Positions 43,918-51,270 of a stretch of DNA of 64,000 bases are shown here, in pieces. Within the stretch, counting starts at the first letter, position 1. The number at the start of each line of letters is the position of its first letter. This stretch comes from Kitasatospora sp. NBC_01250 (GTDB taxonomy: Bacteria > Actinomycetota > Actinomycetes > Streptomycetales > Streptomycetaceae), in contig NZ_CP108476.1 in assembly GCF_036226465.1 (NCBI RefSeq), forward strand, positions 4,960,001 through 5,024,000, read 5' to 3'. The notes below the pieces were generated by a model, which saw nothing but the letters and a program-made list of their open reading frames with translations, searched no databases and was not told the origin of the DNA. Position numbers and translations under genes: made by a program.

Positions 43918-45003
43918 ATGAGCGTGATCATCGAGACCGCCGGACTGCCGCCCGAGCGGCTGCTCTTCACCCCCTCGCCGCTGGCCGAGCTGACCGCGAT
44001 GCTGCACGTGCTCGCCGAGCCGGCGCACCATCCGGCGCTGCACGGCTGGGCGGGCACCACTGCCGCCGCGCTGCGCCCCGAGCTGGCGGACCGGCTGCTG
44101 GAGGCGGACTTCCTCTGGCGCTCGTCGCGCGCCGACTTCCTGCTCCCGGCCATCCCCGGGGCCTCGCTGGCCGAGGAACTGGACGCGATCGACCGGCTCG
44201 ACGACGAGCGCTACGTGGCCGGTGCGCTGATCGCCAGCTGCGGATTGAACCGGCTCGCGCTGCGCCCCCACTCGCCGCTGACCGACCCGGTGGAGCGGGA
44301 GCGGGCCATCGAGCTGGCGAACGCCCGCGGGCCCAGGCAGGCGGCCTTCGCCGACCGGCTGCTCTCCGATCCGGCTGCCGTCCGGGCCATCGTGCGCCGC
44401 CTGCTGGAGGACTGCGCCGAGGCCTTCTTCGCGGACGCCTGGGCCCGGGTGCTGCCGGTGCTGGCCGCCGACGCCCGGCACAAGGCCGACCTGCTGGCCC
44501 ACCGTGGCCTGGCCGAGGCGCTGGCGGCCGTCTCCCCGGCGGTGGGCTACGACGCCCGGCAGGGGCGGATCGTCATCGACAAGCTGCAGTCCAGCTCGAC
44601 CAGTGCGGCGAGCACCGGCCTGACCTTCGTGCCCACCGTGTTCGGACGTCCGCACCTGGTGGTGGTGTACGCCGCGGGCTGGCGCCCGGTGGTGCAGTAC
44701 CCGGTCGCGGAGTCCGGGGTGCAGGCGCCGGCCGCGCTGGACCGGGTGCAGCAGCGGCTGGAGGCGCTCGCCAATCCGGCCAGGCTCCGGCTCGCCCGCA
44801 CCCTGGCGCGTGGTGAGCACACCACCGGCGAGCTGGCCGCGGCCTGGCAGCTGACCGAGCCGGAGGTCTCCCGGCACCTCGCGGTGCTGCGCAGGGCCGA
44901 GCTGGTGCTCAGCCGGCGGCGTGGCCGATATGTGCTGTACCGCCTGGACTTGGGTGTCAGTGCCCGATTGGGGACCGACCTGCTGGAAGCCGTGCTGCGC
45001 TAG
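43918..45003 (+). CDS. ArsR-family regulator with large N-terminal (DUF5937-like) domain
   Basis: 361 residues. The last 90 or so form an ArsR winged helix: RLEALANPARLRLARTLARGEHTTGELAAAWQLTEPEVSRHLAVLRRAELV. The first 260 residues form an alpha-helical domain (ESDR-type, DUF5937-like) that opens VIIETAGLPPERLLF. No metal-binding cysteines are seen, so it probably senses a small molecule. It likely represses itself and the MFS gene through the 43857-43881 repeat. Confidence 0.88.
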   Translation: MSVIIETAGLPPERLLFTPSPLAELTAMLHVLAEPAHHPALHGWAGTTAAALRPELADRLLEADFLWRSSRADFLLPAIPGASLAEELDAIDRLDDERYVAGALIASCGLNRLALRPHSPLTDPVERERAIELANARGPRQAAFADRLLSDPAAVRAIVRRLLEDCAEAFFADAWARVLPVLAADARHKADLLAHRGLAEALAAVSPAVGYDARQGRIVIDKLQSSSTSAASTGLTFVPTVFGRPHLVVVYAAGWRPVVQYPVAESGVQAPAALDRVQQRLEALANPARLRLARTLARGEHTTGELAAAWQLTEPEVSRHLAVLRRAELVLSRRRGRYVLYRLDLGVSARLGTDLLEAVLR

Positions 45004-45274
45004 GTGTTCTGACCCGTGAGGTTGGGGGCGCGATCGGGCACCGGGGCGAGGATCGGACAGGGTTGGCCGGAAATCGCCCCTGGTCGCACAGGGGTGCCGC
45101 CGGGTCATCGGTTCGTTTACGCAGGACCTCGCCGCTGCTCGGGACGGTGGGGGGACGGCGGTCGGGACACGGAGCGGGTCCGGCCGCGGGTTCATGCTTT
45201 TCCAGCCGTCCTGGCTTTTCAGGAACGCCGTCCAGGGGCGCGCGTTTAACACGCCGTTATTGCTCTCGCAAGGC
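45004..45274. other. Intergenic region upstream of lanKC
   Basis: No supported gene. An open frame that runs through it into lanKC (from 45194) starts before the promoter at 45275 and has no ribosome site. Confidence 0.6.
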
Positions 45275-45304
45275 TTGAGTCCGGCCGGGAGACCCGGCTA
45301 TAAA
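45275..45304 (+). promoter_or_regulatory. Promoter of lanKC
   Basis: TTGAGT (45275-45280), an 18-base spacer and TATAAA (45299-45304) fit a housekeeping sigma promoter well. Transcription would start near 45311, giving a leader of about 90 bases. Confidence 0.65.
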
Positions 45305-45400
45305 TCCGACCCAACACCGGGCCACAAACGGGCCCGGTCGGTGGAGAAGGCCGGGCACCATCCCGCACGGCCCGTCGAGAGCGTGTGGAGGGATCTCCCG

Positions 45401-47986
45401 GTGCGGCCTTCGGACTACGAGCAGTTCTGCCAGGCGGATCCCGTCTTCTACGACGACCCCGGCGCCCGGGACGACGCCCAGAGCCTCTACCCGCCGGCCG
45501 TCGCCCCGGTCCCCGAGGGCTGGCGCCGCAGCGGCGACAGCGTCTGGGTCTACCTGCACCCCGACGGCCAGACGCTGCCCGACCAGGGCTGGAAGGTGCA
45601 CGTCTCCGGCACCCTCGACGAGGCGCCCGAGATCATCGACATCGTCCTCGATTTCTGTCATGAACAGGAACTGAGCGTCAAATTCCTGCGCAGCCGGGAA
45701 ACCGTGCTGAAGGCGAATTCGAAATACGCACCGCGAGGTTCCAGCGGAAAGCTGCTGACCCTCTACCCGCGGGACGAGACCGAACTGCACCGCACGCTCA
45801 CCGGCCTGGAGCCGCTGCTGGCCGGCCGGCGGGGTCCCTACATCCTCAGTGACCTGCGCTGGCGCGACAGCCTGCTCTACGTCCGCTACGGCGCCTACCG
45901 CCAGCTGTACTGCCTGGACGAGCAGGGCCGCACGGTCTCCGCGCTGCGCGACGCGAACGGCACGCTCGTCCCGGACCTGCGCCGCCCGGTCTTCGCGGTC
46001 CCCGAGTGGATCACCGTCCCCGACTTCCTGCGCGAGCAGATCGAGGCCAGGAGCGACGCCGCTCCCGAGGACTTCCCCTACGACATCGAGAAGGCGCTGC
46101 ACTTCTCCAACGGCGGCGGCGTCTACAAGGCGCGCGACCGGCGCACCGGAGAGGTGGTGGTGCTGCGCGAGGCCCGCCCGATGGCCGGGCTCGACCACCG
46201 CGGCACCGACGCCGTCGAGCGGCTGCACCGCGAACGCGACGTGCTGCGCCGGCTCTCCGGCCTGGACTTCGTGCCCGCGCTGCACGAGCACCTGGTGGTC
46301 TGGGAGCACGAGTACCTGGTCGAGGAGTTCATCGAGGGCGAGAAGCTGGAGCGGCACCTGTTCACCGGCCGCTACCCGCTGCTGCGCGCCGAGCCGGACG
46401 CCGCCACGCTGGCCGAGTACACCGCGCTGGCGCTGGACTACGGCGAGCAGCTGGCCGCCATGCTGCGCACCCTGCACGAGCACGGGGTGGCCTTCGGCGA
46501 CCTCCACCCGGGCAACGTGCTGGTCCGGCCCGACGGCCGGCTCGCCCTGGTCGACTTCGAGCTGGCCTTCGACCTGGTCGACGGGACACCGCCCGGTTTC
46601 GGGGCGCCCGGCTTCATCTCGCACGCCGCCCGCACCGGCACCGCGATCGACAGCTACGCGCTGGCCTGCATGCGGCTGTTCCTCTTCCTGCCGCTGACCT
46701 TCCTGATCGAGCTGGACTCGGGCAAGGCCGAGGCGCTGGCCGAGGCCGCCGCCGAGCGCTTCGCACTGCCCGAAGGCTGGGCCGCGCAGCTGGTGGCCGA
46801 CCTGCGCGCGGCGACCGGCGGGCAGCTGCCGGCCGGCACCACCGAGCGCACCGGGACCGGGCGCCCGCTCGTCGTGCCGGACGGCGCCTCGGACGACGCC
46901 TGGCGGCGGGTGATGGACGAACTGGCCGAGGGCATCCTGGCCGCCGCCACCCCCGAGCGCACCAGCCGGCTCTACCCCGGCGACCCGGAGCAGTTCAACC
47001 GCAACGGCATCGACCTGGCGCACGGCGCCGCCGGCGTGATCTACGCGCTGGCGGAGAGCGGCTACCCGGTGCCCGAGCAGCACGTGGAGTGGCTGCTGCA
47101 GGCGGCCCGCGACCCCAAGGTGGTCCGGCCCGGCCTCTACGACGGCCTGCACGGCACGGCCATTGCCCTGGACCGGCTCGGACTGACCGCCGAGGCCGGC
47201 GAGATCCTGGACCGTGCCCGCGAGCTGACCGAGACCCGGCAGCGGCTCGGGGTCTTCGGCGCCGACCTCGCCGGGGGTCTGGCCGGCATCGGCCTGAGCC
47301 TGCTGCACTTCGCCGACCGGCGCGGCGAGGTCGCCCTGGCCGAGCAGGCACGGGAGTACGGCGAGCGGTTGGCCGCCGGCGCCCCGCTCGGCAGGGGCCG
47401 GGTCGGGCTGCTGCACGGCGGCGCGGGCGTGGCGCTCTTCCTGACCCGGCTGCACGAGCACACCGGCGAGGAGCGCTGGCTGGATCTCGCCTTCGCCGCG
47501 CTCGGCCGCGACCTGGCCGGTGCGCAGGTGGACGAGAAGGGCATGCTGCTCACCCAGGACGGCCAGGGCACCGCCTACCTCGGCGCCGGTTCGGCGGGTG
47601 CGGCGCTGGTCGCCCGCGGGCTGCTGCGGCACCGCGAGGACGCCGCGCTGGCCCAGGCCGTGCCCCTGCTGGACCAGGCCTGTGCGGCCGAATTCCTCCT
47701 GATGCCGGGGCTGTTCGAGGGCCGGGCCGGTATGGTCTGCGCACTCGCGGCGGCCGGCGGTGACGGGCGGCAGCTGGAGCGGCAGGTGTCACTGCTCTCC
47801 TGGCACCTGGTCCGCCACCAGGACCGCGCGGCCTTCCCCGGCCAGCTCCTCTACCGGCTCTCCACCGACCTGGCCACCGGCTCGGCCGGCATCCTGCTGG
47901 CGCTGCACGCGGCGTCGGCCCGGAAGGGCACCGCCCTTCCCCTCCTGGACCACCACGGCGCTCCGGTGTCCGCGGTGCACAAGTAA
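45401..47986 (+). CDS. lanKC: Class III lanthionine synthetase (LanKC/RamC type)
   Basis: 861 residues. Residues 1 to about 215 form the lyase-like N-terminal domain (SDYEQFCQADPVFYD). About 225-430 is a kinase domain: GGGVYKAR as the glycine loop, GDLHPGNVLV with Asp367, and VDFELAF with Asp385; the usual Lys after the loop reads Arg (VLREARP). From about 545 to 850 there is a LanC-like cyclase with YDGLHGTAIAL, LLHGGAGVAL and LFEGRAGMV, which lacks the Cys-Cys-His zinc ligands, as is normal for class III. It phosphorylates and eliminates Ser/Thr and forms (methyl)lanthionine or labionin rings. The GTG at 45401 has GGAGGG 8 bases upstream. The precursor gene follows 62 bases later. Confidence 0.93.
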   Translation: MRPSDYEQFCQADPVFYDDPGARDDAQSLYPPAVAPVPEGWRRSGDSVWVYLHPDGQTLPDQGWKVHVSGTLDEAPEIIDIVLDFCHEQELSVKFLRSRETVLKANSKYAPRGSSGKLLTLYPRDETELHRTLTGLEPLLAGRRGPYILSDLRWRDSLLYVRYGAYRQLYCLDEQGRTVSALRDANGTLVPDLRRPVFAVPEWITVPDFLREQIEARSDAAPEDFPYDIEKALHFSNGGGVYKARDRRTGEVVVLREARPMAGLDHRGTDAVERLHRERDVLRRLSGLDFVPALHEHLVVWEHEYLVEEFIEGEKLERHLFTGRYPLLRAEPDAATLAEYTALALDYGEQLAAMLRTLHEHGVAFGDLHPGNVLVRPDGRLALVDFELAFDLVDGTPPGFGAPGFISHAARTGTAIDSYALACMRLFLFLPLTFLIELDSGKAEALAEAAAERFALPEGWAAQLVADLRAATGGQLPAGTTERTGTGRPLVVPDGASDDAWRRVMDELAEGILAAATPERTSRLYPGDPEQFNRNGIDLAHGAAGVIYALAESGYPVPEQHVEWLLQAARDPKVVRPGLYDGLHGTAIALDRLGLTAEAGEILDRARELTETRQRLGVFGADLAGGLAGIGLSLLHFADRRGEVALAEQAREYGERLAAGAPLGRGRVGLLHGGAGVALFLTRLHEHTGEERWLDLAFAALGRDLAGAQVDEKGMLLTQDGQGTAYLGAGSAGAALVARGLLRHREDAALAQAVPLLDQACAAEFLLMPGLFEGRAGMVCALAAAGGDGRQLERQVSLLSWHLVRHQDRAAFPGQLLYRLSTDLATGSAGILLALHAASARKGTALPLLDHHGAPVSAVHK

Positions 47987-48048
47987 CACCAAACCCCCCG
48001 CCGGCGGCACCACAGAGCCCCGGCAGCTACGAAGAAATGAGGTGTGTC

Positions 48049-48147
48049 ATGGCTTTCATCCTCGACCTCCAGGGCCTGCACGAGGAGTCCGAGTCGATCG
48101 TCGAGTCGATCTTCTGCAGCCACTGGTCCTCGCGCACCTGCATGTGA
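48049..48147 (+). CDS. lanA: Class III lanthipeptide precursor peptide, 32 residues
   Basis: A short gene right after lanKC with GAGGTG 5 bases before its ATG. The leader MAFILDLQGLHEE carries the LxLQ-type recognition motif of class III precursors. The C-terminal part contains SHWSSRTC, which fits the SxxSxxxC ring motif (Ser24, Ser27, Cys31), and an upstream Ser20-x-x-Cys23 that could form a lanthionine; one Met follows the last Cys. At 32 residues it is shorter than RamS (42), with a very short leader. It has one Trp (Trp26). A 16-bp terminator hairpin follows. Confidence 0.85.
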   Translation: MAFILDLQGLHEESESIVESIFCSHWSSRTCM

Positions 48148-48180
48148 CGTTCGCGCACATGACGGTCGTGCAGACCTGAC

Positions 48181-48219
48181 AGCGGTGCCCACCCGAGCCT
48201 CAATCGGGTGGGCACCGCT
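48181..48219 (+). terminator. Terminator after the precursor gene
   Basis: Perfect 16-bp arms (48181-48196 and 48204-48219) with a 7-base loop, 34 bases after the stop. It ends the lanKC-lanA unit. Confidence 0.9.
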
Positions 48220-48293
48220 GCGTGCGGTCACCAGCTCGTGGCCGGCTGCCACCTTATCCCCGGTCGCGCACGGCACGGGTCGATCCGGCCCGG

Positions 48294-48310
48294 CCTGACA
48301 TACCATCAGG
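48294..48310. promoter_or_regulatory. CCTGA-n7-TCAGG inverted repeat upstream of the StyA-like gene
   Basis: The repeat spans 48294-48310 and overlaps a possible -10 box (TACCAT). It lies 44 bases before the 48354 start and may be an operator. Confidence 0.4.
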
Positions 48311-48353
48311 TCGCTGTTCGACCCCTCGTCCCCACCCCTCCTCGGGAGACCCC

Positions 48354-49574
48354 ATGCGCCGGATCGCCGTCGTCGGAGCGGGCCAGGCCGGGCTGCACCT
48401 CGCGCTCGGCCTGCTGGCGGCCGGGTACCAGGTCACCCTGGTCGCCGCGCGTACCCCGGAGCAACTGCGCGGTGGGCGGGTGCTGTCCACCCAGGCGCTG
48501 TTCGGGCCCGCGCTGCGGATCGAGCGGGCCGCAGGCCTGGACCTCTGGGCGGACCGGGCCCCGGCGGTGCACTCGGTGGACGCCGTCCTCGCCGCCCCGC
48601 CCGGTGTGCGGGCGCTGGCGTACACCATGACCCTGGACGAGCCGGCGCAGTCGGTCGACCAGCGGCTGAAGATGGCCGGCTGGCTGGAGCTGTTCGCCGA
48701 GCGCGGCGGTCGCACCGAGTACCGCACGGTCGACCGCGCCGCCCTCCAACAGATCGCCGAAGCACACGAGTTGACCGTGGTGGCGAGCGGTCGGGGCGAG
48801 CTCGCCGAGCTCTTCGCCCGGGACGCCGCGCGCTCGGCCCCGCAGCCTCGGCGCACGCTCTGCTGCCTCTACGCGCACGGGGTCGGCTCGCCGGACCCGG
48901 GCGCCGGGCCGCGGGCGCGGATGAACGCGATCCCGCAGGGCGGCGAGCTCTACCTGCAGCCCGCGCTGACCCTCTCCGGCCCCTGCGCGATCCTGCTCTG
49001 GGAGGCGGTGCCGGGCGGGCCGCTGGACTGCTTTCCCGACCGCCCCGGACCGGTGGAGCAACTCGACCGGATGCGCGGCCTGTTGCGCGACTTCCTGCCC
49101 TGGGAGTACGAGCTGTGGGCCGAGGCCGAGCCCACCGACGCGCTCGGCAACCTCTACGGCGCGGTGACCCCGACGGTGCGGCACCCGGTGGCCGAACTCG
49201 ACCACGGCTGCCACGTGCTGGGCATCGGCGACACGGTGGTGCTGAACGACCCGATCACCGGCCAGGGCGCCAACAATGCGACGCGGGCCGCCGCGCGCTA
49301 CCTGCGGGCGATCACCGAGCACGGCGAGGCGGCGTTCACCCCGGACTGGATGCGGCGGACCTTCGACCTGCACTGGCGTGAAGAGGCCCGCCACAGCGTG
49401 GAGTTCACCGCCACCATGCTCGACATGCCGGAGCACCTGCAGCGGGTGTTCGGCGCGGCGGCCGAACACCCGCAGGTGGCCCGGCGGTTGGCCAACACCT
49501 ACGCCGAGCCGGGCGACTACGCGAACTGGCTCGCCACGCCCGAGCTGACCGCGGCGTACCTGGCCTCGCTCTGA
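48354..49574 (+). CDS. StyA-like (styrene/indole) FAD-dependent monooxygenase
   Basis: 406 residues. The FAD motif GAGQAGLHLALGLL is at about 8-21 and the second FAD block GIGDTVVLNDPITGQGANNATRAA at about 281-304. The order and wording follow styrene monooxygenase StyA, a two-component enzyme needing reduced FAD from a separate reductase; no reductase gene is adjacent. Such enzymes epoxidise styrene or indole or oxidise sulfides. GGGAG precedes the ATG. It has its own likely promoter after the lanthipeptide terminator, so a tailoring role for the Trp- and Cys-containing peptide is possible but only inferred. Confidence 0.85.
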   Translation: MRRIAVVGAGQAGLHLALGLLAAGYQVTLVAARTPEQLRGGRVLSTQALFGPALRIERAAGLDLWADRAPAVHSVDAVLAAPPGVRALAYTMTLDEPAQSVDQRLKMAGWLELFAERGGRTEYRTVDRAALQQIAEAHELTVVASGRGELAELFARDAARSAPQPRRTLCCLYAHGVGSPDPGAGPRARMNAIPQGGELYLQPALTLSGPCAILLWEAVPGGPLDCFPDRPGPVEQLDRMRGLLRDFLPWEYELWAEAEPTDALGNLYGAVTPTVRHPVAELDHGCHVLGIGDTVVLNDPITGQGANNATRAAARYLRAITEHGEAAFTPDWMRRTFDLHWREEARHSVEFTATMLDMPEHLQRVFGAAAEHPQVARRLANTYAEPGDYANWLATPELTAAYLASL

Positions 49575-49615
49575 GGGCCCGGCACCCGTGAGTCCGGCGC
49601 CGTGGGGCCGCTCTT

Positions 49616-49681
49616 GTGGGCCCGGATCCGTGGGCCCGGATCCGTGGGCCCGGATCCGTGGGCCCGGCTCCGTGGGCTCGG
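49616..49681. repeat. 14-bp tandem repeat
   Basis: GTGGGCCCGGATCC occurs three times in a row from 49616, then once with one change (49658-49671) and a partial fifth copy that merges with the terminator arm. It lies between converging genes. Confidence 0.85.
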
Positions 49682-49701
49682 CCGCTACCGGCCGAGCCCA
49701 C
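49672..49701. terminator. Hairpin between converging StyA-like and DUF1348 genes
   Basis: Perfect 13-bp arms (49672-49684 and 49689-49701) with a CTAC loop; the loop contains the DUF1348 stop codon. Confidence 0.8.
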
Positions 49702-50101
49702 GGTCGCCCGCGCCGATCGCCAGGTCGTTGATGCTCGCGTAGCGGCGGCGCATCAGGCCGTTGCCGTCGAACTCCCACTGCTCGTTGCCGTAGCTGCGCC
49801 ACCACTGCTCGCACGCGTCGTGCCACTCGTACTCGAAGCGCACCGAGATCCGGTTGCCGGTGTACGCCCACAGCTCCTTGCGCAGCCGGTAGTCCAGCTC
49901 GCGCTCCCACTTGGCGCGCAGGAAGGCGACGATCTCCGGGCGCCCGCGCAGGAAGACGTCGCGGTTGCGCCACTCGGAGTCCTCGGTGTAGGCGAGCGCG
50001 ACCCGTTCGGGATCACGGCTGTTCCAGGCGTCCTCGGCGGCCTGGACCTTGAGCAGGGCGGTGGCCTCGGTGAAGGGGGGAACGGGCGGTCGCTGCGTCA
50101 T
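49685..50101 (-). CDS. DUF1348 (NTF2/SnoaL-like) family protein
   Basis: 138 residues. [52 protein letters not shown] and [18 protein letters not shown] are DUF1348 signatures, a cone-like NTF2 fold with a pocket. Biochemical function unknown. The start lies 122 bases from the divergent GlxA-type regulator. Confidence 0.93.
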   Translation of the reverse strand: MTQRPPVPPFTEATALLKVQAAEDAWNSRDPERVALAYTEDSEWRNRDVFLRGRPEIVAFLRAKWERELDYRLRKELWAYTGNRISVRFEYEWHDACEQWWRSYGNEQWEFDGNGLMRRRYASINDLAIGAGDRGLGR

Positions 50102-50223
50102 GGGAGCTCCTTCGGTGGTCCTGCCGTCCCCACCGACACTCGCAGCAAGGGGTGCTCCGCCGCCATGTCCGGACGGACGGCCGACCCACAGATCCTGCCG
50201 TCGCCGCGCCGTATGCTCGGGGG

Positions 50224-51171
50224 ATGACCACTGTGCGCGCGCCGCGGGTCGCCGTGCTCGCCTACGACGGGGTGCGGCTGCTGGACCTGGCCGCGCCGCT
50301 GGAGGTGTTCGGCACCGCCGGGGCCTACCAGGTGACGCTCTGCTCGCCCGGCGGCGGCGCCGTCACCGCCTCGACCGGGACCGTCCTGTCGGTGGCGGCC
50401 GACGCCTTCGCCGTCCGCGCGGACACCGTCCTGGTGCCCGGGTCGCCGACCCTGCCGGAGGGACGCGTCCCCGAGGGCGTGGTGGCCGCGGCCGCCGCGC
50501 TGGCGGCTTCGGCGAGCCGGGTCGCCTCGGTGTGCACCGGCGCCTTCGTGCTGGCCGAGACCGGGTTGCTGGACGGTCGCCGGGCCACCACGCACTGGCG
50601 GCACACGGCGGCCCTCGGCCGGCGCTACCCGCGGATCACCGTCGAGCCGGACTCGATCTACGTCCGCGACGGCCACCTGCTGACCTCGGCCGGCGTCAGT
50701 GCCGGGCTGGACCTCGCGCTCGCCCTGGTGGAGGACGACCTCGGCCCGCAGGCCGCCCGCGAAGTCGCCCGTGACCTGGTGGTCTTCATGCAGCGTTCCG
50801 GTGGCCAGTCGCAGTTCTCGGTGCCCGCCCGCACCCCGCGCCCCCGCCACGACGCGCTGCGCGCCGCCCTCGACGCGGTCGCCGCCGACCCGGCCGCCGA
50901 CCACTCGGCGGCCGCCCTCGGCGCGCGGGTCGGCCTGAGCGCCCGTCAGCTGGCCCGGTTGTTCAGGGCGCAGCTCGACACCACCCCCTCGCGCCACGTC
51001 GAGCAGGTGCGCCTGGAGGCGGCCCGTGGCCTGCTGGAGGCGGGCGAGTCGGTGACCGGCGCGGCCCACCGCTCGGGTCTGGGCAGCGACGAGACCCTGC
51101 GCCGCGTCTTCCTGCGCCACCTCGGTGTCGCGCCCTCCGCCTACGCGGCACGGTTCCGCACCACCAGGTGA
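50224..51171 (+). CDS. GlxA-type AraC-family regulator with DJ-1/PfpI domain
   Basis: 315 residues. An N-terminal DJ-1/PfpI-like domain ([46 protein letters not shown] with the Cys) is joined to a C-terminal AraC double helix-turn-helix ([36 protein letters not shown]). Ligand unknown. It may control the divergent DUF1348 gene. A terminator hairpin follows. Confidence 0.92.
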   Translation: MTTVRAPRVAVLAYDGVRLLDLAAPLEVFGTAGAYQVTLCSPGGGAVTASTGTVLSVAADAFAVRADTVLVPGSPTLPEGRVPEGVVAAAAALAASASRVASVCTGAFVLAETGLLDGRRATTHWRHTAALGRRYPRITVEPDSIYVRDGHLLTSAGVSAGLDLALALVEDDLGPQAAREVARDLVVFMQRSGGQSQFSVPARTPRPRHDALRAALDAVAADPAADHSAAALGARVGLSARQLARLFRAQLDTTPSRHVEQVRLEAARGLLEAGESVTGAAHRSGLGSDETLRRVFLRHLGVAPSAYAARFRTTR

Positions 51172-51191
51172 GAACGGCCCGGTTGCCGGAC

Positions 51192-51240
51192 CCGCACGGC
51201 CCCGCGGACGTCGCTCGGGACGTACCGCGGGGCCGTGCGG
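51192..51240. terminator. Terminator after the GlxA-type gene
   Basis: Perfect 16-bp arms (51192-51207 and 51225-51240) around a 17-base loop that itself can pair. Between converging genes. Confidence 0.8.
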
Positions 51241-51270
51241 GGCGATGGGAGCCGGCACGGTCGACCGGTG

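Noticed and set aside
45194-45400. N-terminal extension of LanKC by 69 residues
   Set aside because: It starts upstream of the TTGAGT/TATAAA promoter and has no ribosome site, while GTG 45401 has GGAGGG and fits the family N-terminus.
47760-48179. 139-codon open frame over the end of lanKC and the precursor region
   Set aside because: Different frame from both; the 48049 frame has the ribosome site, the leader motif and the ring motif.
49616-50227. 203-codon plus-strand open frame starting in the 14-bp repeats
   Set aside because: Antisense to DUF1348 and begins in tandem repeats without a ribosome site.
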